NCBI RefSeq assembly: GCF_000315365.1
Contig: NZ_CAOS01000013.1
Coordinates: 301,830-365,829 of the forward strand
Reading direction: 5' to 3'
DNA: 64,000 nt
Source of the DNA: Desulforamulus hydrothermalis Lam5 = DSM 18033
Lineage (GTDB): Bacteria; Bacillota; Desulfotomaculia; Desulfotomaculales; Desulfotomaculaceae
Part shown: piece after piece, positions 62,789 through 64,000 of the stretch
Layout: the number at the start of each line of letters is the position of its first letter
How positions within the stretch are numbered: the stretch's first letter is position 1
The notes under the pieces: generated by a model
Seen by the model: the letters and a program-made list of their open reading frames with translations, nothing else
Database searches by the model: none
Told to the model about the DNA's origin: nothing
Made by a program: the position numbers and the translations under genes

Positions 62789-62908
62789 CGTAGGTAGAAT
62801 ACTTTGGAGCTGCTTAGAGAAAGTTTTGTCTATTTTCTCTAAAAATTTTTTTATAATGAAGGAATAACTAAATATTTATAGAATAATATCCTAGCAAAGT
62901 TTATTTTT

Positions 62909-63004
62909 ACCTCCGAGCCCTGGATCCTGTGACATCAGGTTATGGTTCCAAGGCCGACAGGGTTTGCCTGGAAACGGGTAAGCCTCCCGTGCGGAAAGGA
63001 TGGT
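62909..63004 (+). promoter_or_regulatory. Moco riboswitch, unit 1 of second tandem pair
   Basis: CTCCGAGCC (62911-62919), AAGGCCGACAGGGTTTG, a GAAA-capped hairpin, GCCTCCCG and GGAAAGGA (62993-63000). Same strand as the mod genes but downstream of them, so it controls something further to the right. Confidence 0.88.
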
Positions 63005-63024
63005 AGTTGTATTTGCTATGCCAC

Positions 63025-63050
63025 AAACCGCACGCCTGTGTGGTTTTTTT
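63025..63050 (+). terminator. Terminator of riboswitch unit 3
   Basis: AAACCGCAC (63025-63033) pairs with GTGTGGTTT (63038-63046, one G-U) and runs into seven T. Directly between the two aptamers of the second pair. Confidence 0.75.
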
Positions 63051-63061
63051 AATTTAACACC

Positions 63062-63159
63062 GTTCTCCGAGCCATAATACCTAAAGAATTATGCTATGGT
63101 AATATGGCCGTTAGGGTTAACCGGGAAACCGGTTAGCCTCCCCTGTTGGAAAGGAGAAC
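63062..63159 (+). promoter_or_regulatory. Moco riboswitch, unit 2 of second tandem pair
   Basis: P1 is explicit: GTTCTCC (63062-63068) with GGAGAAC (63153-63159). Inside are CTCCGAGCC, TGGCCGTTAGGGTTAA, CCGGGAAACCGG and GGAAAGGAG. The usual GCCTCCCG reads GCCTCCCC here, a change at a conserved position. Confidence 0.87.
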
Positions 63160-63180
63160 ATTACCCACCTGTGTTATTGC

Positions 63181-63235
63181 GGGGGTTGGTTAGTGTTGCT
63201 TCAAGGGGCACTGGCCAACCCCCCCTGGTTTTTTC
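63181..63235 (+). terminator. Terminator of riboswitch unit 4
   Basis: A 15-base stem GGGGGTTGGTTAGTG (63181-63195) with CACTGGCCAACCCCC (63209-63223, two G-U), then a T-run at 63229-63234. The IS21 element starts just after. Confidence 0.85.
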
Positions 63236-63242
63236 TTAAAGA

Positions 63243-64000
63243 GAGGTGTTATGACATTGTGTCACCGCCGGGATATAATTGACCCAGGTTCGCCGGAAAG
63301 AAAATGACCCACCCTTAGCGAATATATCCCCTTCGTAATTAACGGCCAAGTTAATCTTCGGAGGGAGACACATGCTAAGGAGTGGGATAGTGATATCGTT
63401 ACATACCATGAGGGCAGAAGGCAAGAGTATTCGTGAAATTGCCCGTCTAACGGGGCATTCTCGAAATACAGTTCGCCGATATCTCCGGGGTGAATTCTCC
63501 CCCGAAAAGGGAACCCGTAAATCTCGTGGTTCCAAGCTTGATCCGTATAAACCGTTCCTGCAGGAACGTCTTCAAGAAGGTATCTATAACTGCGAGGTTT
63601 TATTCGATCTTCTACGAGAAAAGGGGTATACCGGGGGACGTACCATCTTGAAAGACTATGTGAAGGACTTCCGTCCTCCCAAACAAGTTCCCGCTGTTCT
63701 TCGTTACGAGACGAAACCTGGTGAATATGCACAGGTCGACTGGGGACTGTGTGATTACGTAGATTTGGACGGTACAGTCCGAAAAGTGCCGGTATTTGTC
63801 ATGGTATTGGGGTACTCTCGTTCCACCTATATAGAGTTCACTAAGCGTTGTGACATTCACAGCTTTCTTCGTTGCTTGATTCATGCTTTTGAATATTTTG
63901 GGGGCATCCCAAAGGTAATGCTGACCGACCAGATGAAAACCGTCGTACTGGGCATGGGAGATGATCCCCCCCCCCCTGACTAGTCAGGCCGTGGGCCATC
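63243..64000 (+). mobile_element. IS21-family insertion sequence, left part
   Basis: An IstA gene preceded by short direct repeats typical of IS21 ends (ATTGACCCA at 63279-63287 and ATGACCCA at 63304-63311). The element lies right behind the second riboswitch pair. The right part, including IstB, is beyond the window, and the sequence stops looking like IS21 at a C-tract at 63966. Confidence 0.75.
63372..63983 (+). CDS. istA: IstA transposase of IS21 family (frame lost near window end)
   Basis: First 198 residues of an IS21-type transposase. Helix-turn-helix KSIREIARLTGHSRNTVRRYL, then DDE residues Asp123 (AQVDWG) and Asp186 (LTDQMKTVV). IS21 IstA proteins run to about 400-500 residues, but the frame ends after GMGDD at an 11-base C-tract (63966-63976) and a stop. 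ATG at 63372 behind CGGAGGGAG. Confidence 0.85.
   Translation: MLRSGIVISLHTMRAEGKSIREIARLTGHSRNTVRRYLRGEFSPEKGTRKSRGSKLDPYKPFLQERLQEGIYNCEVLFDLLREKGYTGGRTILKDYVKDFRPPKQVPAVLRYETKPGEYAQVDWGLCDYVDLDGTVRKVPVFVMVLGYSRSTYIEFTKRCDIHSFLRCLIHAFEYFGGIPKVMLTDQMKTVVLGMGDDPPPPD

Noticed and set aside
1..64000. CRISPR arrays, tRNA and rRNA genes
   Set aside because: No regularly spaced repeat series and no tRNA or rRNA signature was seen on reading either strand.

Overview
The window looks like a chromosome segment of a moderately GC-rich Gram-positive anaerobe of the Clostridia, most like the Desulfotomaculum/Desulforamulus/Pelotomaculum group. The basis is the flagellar gene set (FliY with CheC-like repeats, CheC plus CheD, CsrA plus FliW, two FlgF/G-type rod proteins after fliA), frequent TTG and GTG starts behind strong GGAGG sites, and a single-chain molybdenum aldehyde oxidoreductase of the type known from sulfate reducers. 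The assignment to a group is inference from gene content; no genus is claimed.

Region 1 (1-15362) is the late-flagellar part: the end of cheB, flgM-flgN-flgK-flgL and a FlaG-like gene behind a sigma-28 promoter, then flagellin with its own sigma-28 promoter and a leader that could be a CsrA target. After the first ~185 bases of the flagellin gene the DNA becomes AT-rich and stays so through a GT2/TPR glycosyltransferase, a pyruvyl-transferase-like gene and an IS256 relic. This looks like an exchanged flagellin/glycosylation cassette. A reverse-strand block follows (HepT/MntA toxin-antitoxin pair, csrA, fliW), then fliD-fliS-fliT-flaG and a DegT-type aminotransferase homologue that lacks the usual PLP lysine.

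Region 2 (15363-41879) is one long forward run building the basal body, export apparatus, hook, motor switch and chemotaxis system: flgB-flgC-fliE-fliF-fliG-fliH-fliI-fliJ-fliK-flgD-(flagellar operon protein)-flgE-fliL-fliN-fliO-fliP-fliQ-fliR-flhB-flhA-flhF-flhG-pilZ-fliA-flgF-flgG-cheD-cheR-cheC-cheY-fliM-fliY. The one broken member is fliF, with four reading-frame changes and an in-frame stop packed into about 380 bases.

Region 3 (41880-45857) holds housekeeping genes: a DUF1015-like fragment and a MazG-like pyrophosphohydrolase on the reverse strand, a membrane-anchored hypothetical protein, hpt and guaA.

Region 4 (46313-62685) is a molybdenum region. Two complete Moco-riboswitch-plus-terminator units in series precede a MoeA-like gene and a Mop-type aldehyde oxidoreductase. 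A tightly overlapping operon follows: a flavin/Fe-S oxidoreductase, a small protein that duplicates its C-terminal domain, a Cys4 redox protein, a methyltransferase, a C-GCAxxG-C-C protein, a radical SAM protein, an AMP-ligase-like protein, XdhC, a MobA-like nucleotidyltransferase, an HD protein and a histidine phosphatase. A molybdate ABC transporter (modABC) closes the region. The simplest reading is one uptake, cofactor-maturation and enzyme module, with a largely uncharacterised maturation or modification pathway at its centre.

Region 5 (62686-64000) contains a second tandem pair of Moco riboswitches with terminators, now followed by an IS21-family element, so their original target gene is not visible here.
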